From the NCBI RefSeq assembly GCF_041381155.1, contig NC_091138.1, forward strand, positions 17,547,255-17,611,254: a DNA stretch of 64,000 bases, written 5' to 3'. The notes below the pieces were generated by a model. The model was not told where the DNA came from, made no database searches, and was given only the letters and a program-made list of their open reading frames with translations. Shown one piece after another: positions 63,510 through 64,000 of the stretch (the first letter of the stretch is position 1; the number at the start of each line of letters is the position of its first letter). Both the position numbers and the translations under genes were made by a program. Origin of the DNA: Argopecten irradians. Its lineage: Eukaryota; Mollusca; Bivalvia; Pectinida; Pectinidae.

Positions 63510-64000
63510 TGATGTATAGTCTGTATAGTAATTAGAGACTATGCCAGAATATAGAAGTTATAAATGGTAGCGAGTACAAATGTACAATTATCTAAATTGA
63601 TAGTAAACTCTCTGTTATAATATATGACTTGTCTTTTTATAAAGAAACAACAAAGTGATTACTAAGATGCAATAGCAACAATCGCGACAACAGAATAAAG
63701 ATAATAGTAACTCTGTATATTTAGTTAGTAGTTTATAGAAATTGATCAATATGCATCAATTTCCCTTTTACAAGATTTCAACCCAAATATCTTGTAATAG
63801 ATATACATGTACAAGAGAACCCTAGTCTCTTGTATTAACACATGTAATTATCTACAATTATTTATTGAAATTGAGCAATGCATCAATTTCCCTATTACAA
63901 GTTTCACAATTCCAAATATCTTGTAATAGAAATACTCAAGGCTTTTAAACCACTGTGTTTGTAATGAACAAAAGTAATTATAGAAATTGATCAAGTAATC
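63510..64000. repeat. About 130 bp imperfect tandem repeat at the window end
   Basis: 'gaaattgatcaatatgcatc' near 63738 and 'gaaattgagcaatgcatcaa' near 63866, each followed by 'aaatatcttgtaatag'; a third copy begins near 63976. It lies just upstream of the minus-strand LINE and may be its 5' UTR or flanking DNA. Confidence 0.65.

Larger units (their letters stand above)
59300..63510 (-). mobile_element. Non-LTR retrotransposon (LINE) with endonuclease and reverse transcriptase, frameshifted
   Basis: Direction is right to left. A Thr/Pro/Gln-rich frame (63105-63509) precedes the endonuclease (about 63170-62000) and the reverse transcriptase (61972-59771). A roughly 470 bp 3' region follows, containing a CA-rich stretch and ending near 59300 in an AATTGAGAATTGAGAATTG microsatellite tail. 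Such short-repeat tails, rather than poly(A), are seen in CR1/L2-type LINEs (family knowledge). No target duplication was identified. Confidence 0.85.

Overview
This is a eukaryotic genomic window, almost certainly from a bivalve mollusc. It has intron-rich animal genes with standard GT-AG junctions, very AT-rich introns, dense ATGTACATGTAC-type simple sequence, and many short non-autonomous DNA transposons and dispersed repeats of the kind familiar in bivalve genomes. The bivalve assignment is an inference from gene content and repeat style, not a database match.

Layout. (1) 5174-18048, plus strand: the 3' six coding exons of a GRB2/drk-like SH3-SH2-SH3 adaptor; the first SH3 exon was not found. 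Its introns hold large tandem arrays (36, 69, 50, 160 and 62 bp units). (2) 23900-43773, minus strand: a complete 24-exon PDXDC1 gene (888 codons), convergent with the adaptor; all splice phases join without a break. (3) 43774-45058: a probable bidirectional promoter. (4) 45059-46981, plus strand: an MFSD6-like 12-TM transporter in one coding exon (640 aa). (5) 46982-55035: about 8 kb with no convincing gene. (6) 55036-57011, minus strand: a three-exon secreted ten-cysteine protein (132 aa) with prokineticin/colipase-type cysteine spacing. (7) 58266-59190: a decayed LINE fragment on plus. (8) 59300-63510: a longer LINE on minus with endonuclease and reverse transcriptase, broken by several frameshifts.

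The most striking observation is that seven separate tandem repeats in two unrelated genes each sit on an exon-intron junction and carry the junction in the repeat unit. In the adaptor they are at the exon 2 acceptor (36 bp array plus two longer copies), the 45-nt linker exon donor (50 bp x about 21) and the last exon acceptor (62 bp x 4). In PDXDC1 they are at the acceptors of exons 6 (31 bp x 3) and 19 (43 bp x about 16) and the donors of exons 15 (50 bp x 15) and 23 (about 50 bp x 5). Several arrays therefore multiply real splice sites, with exonic sequence, up to 15-20 times. I know of no named system for this; it looks like recurrent tandem duplication seeded at splice junctions, and the extra sites are potential decoy or alternative sites. 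By contrast the 69 bp array in adaptor intron 2 is not visibly junction-derived.

Other notable items are a perfect 64 bp-arm hairpin in an adaptor intron, a large fold-back (about 230 bp arms) in a PDXDC1 intron, families of TTAA-flanked and TA-flanked MITEs, a hAT-like MITE with an 8 bp target duplication, and a lysine at the canonical PLP-lysine position of PDXDC1.
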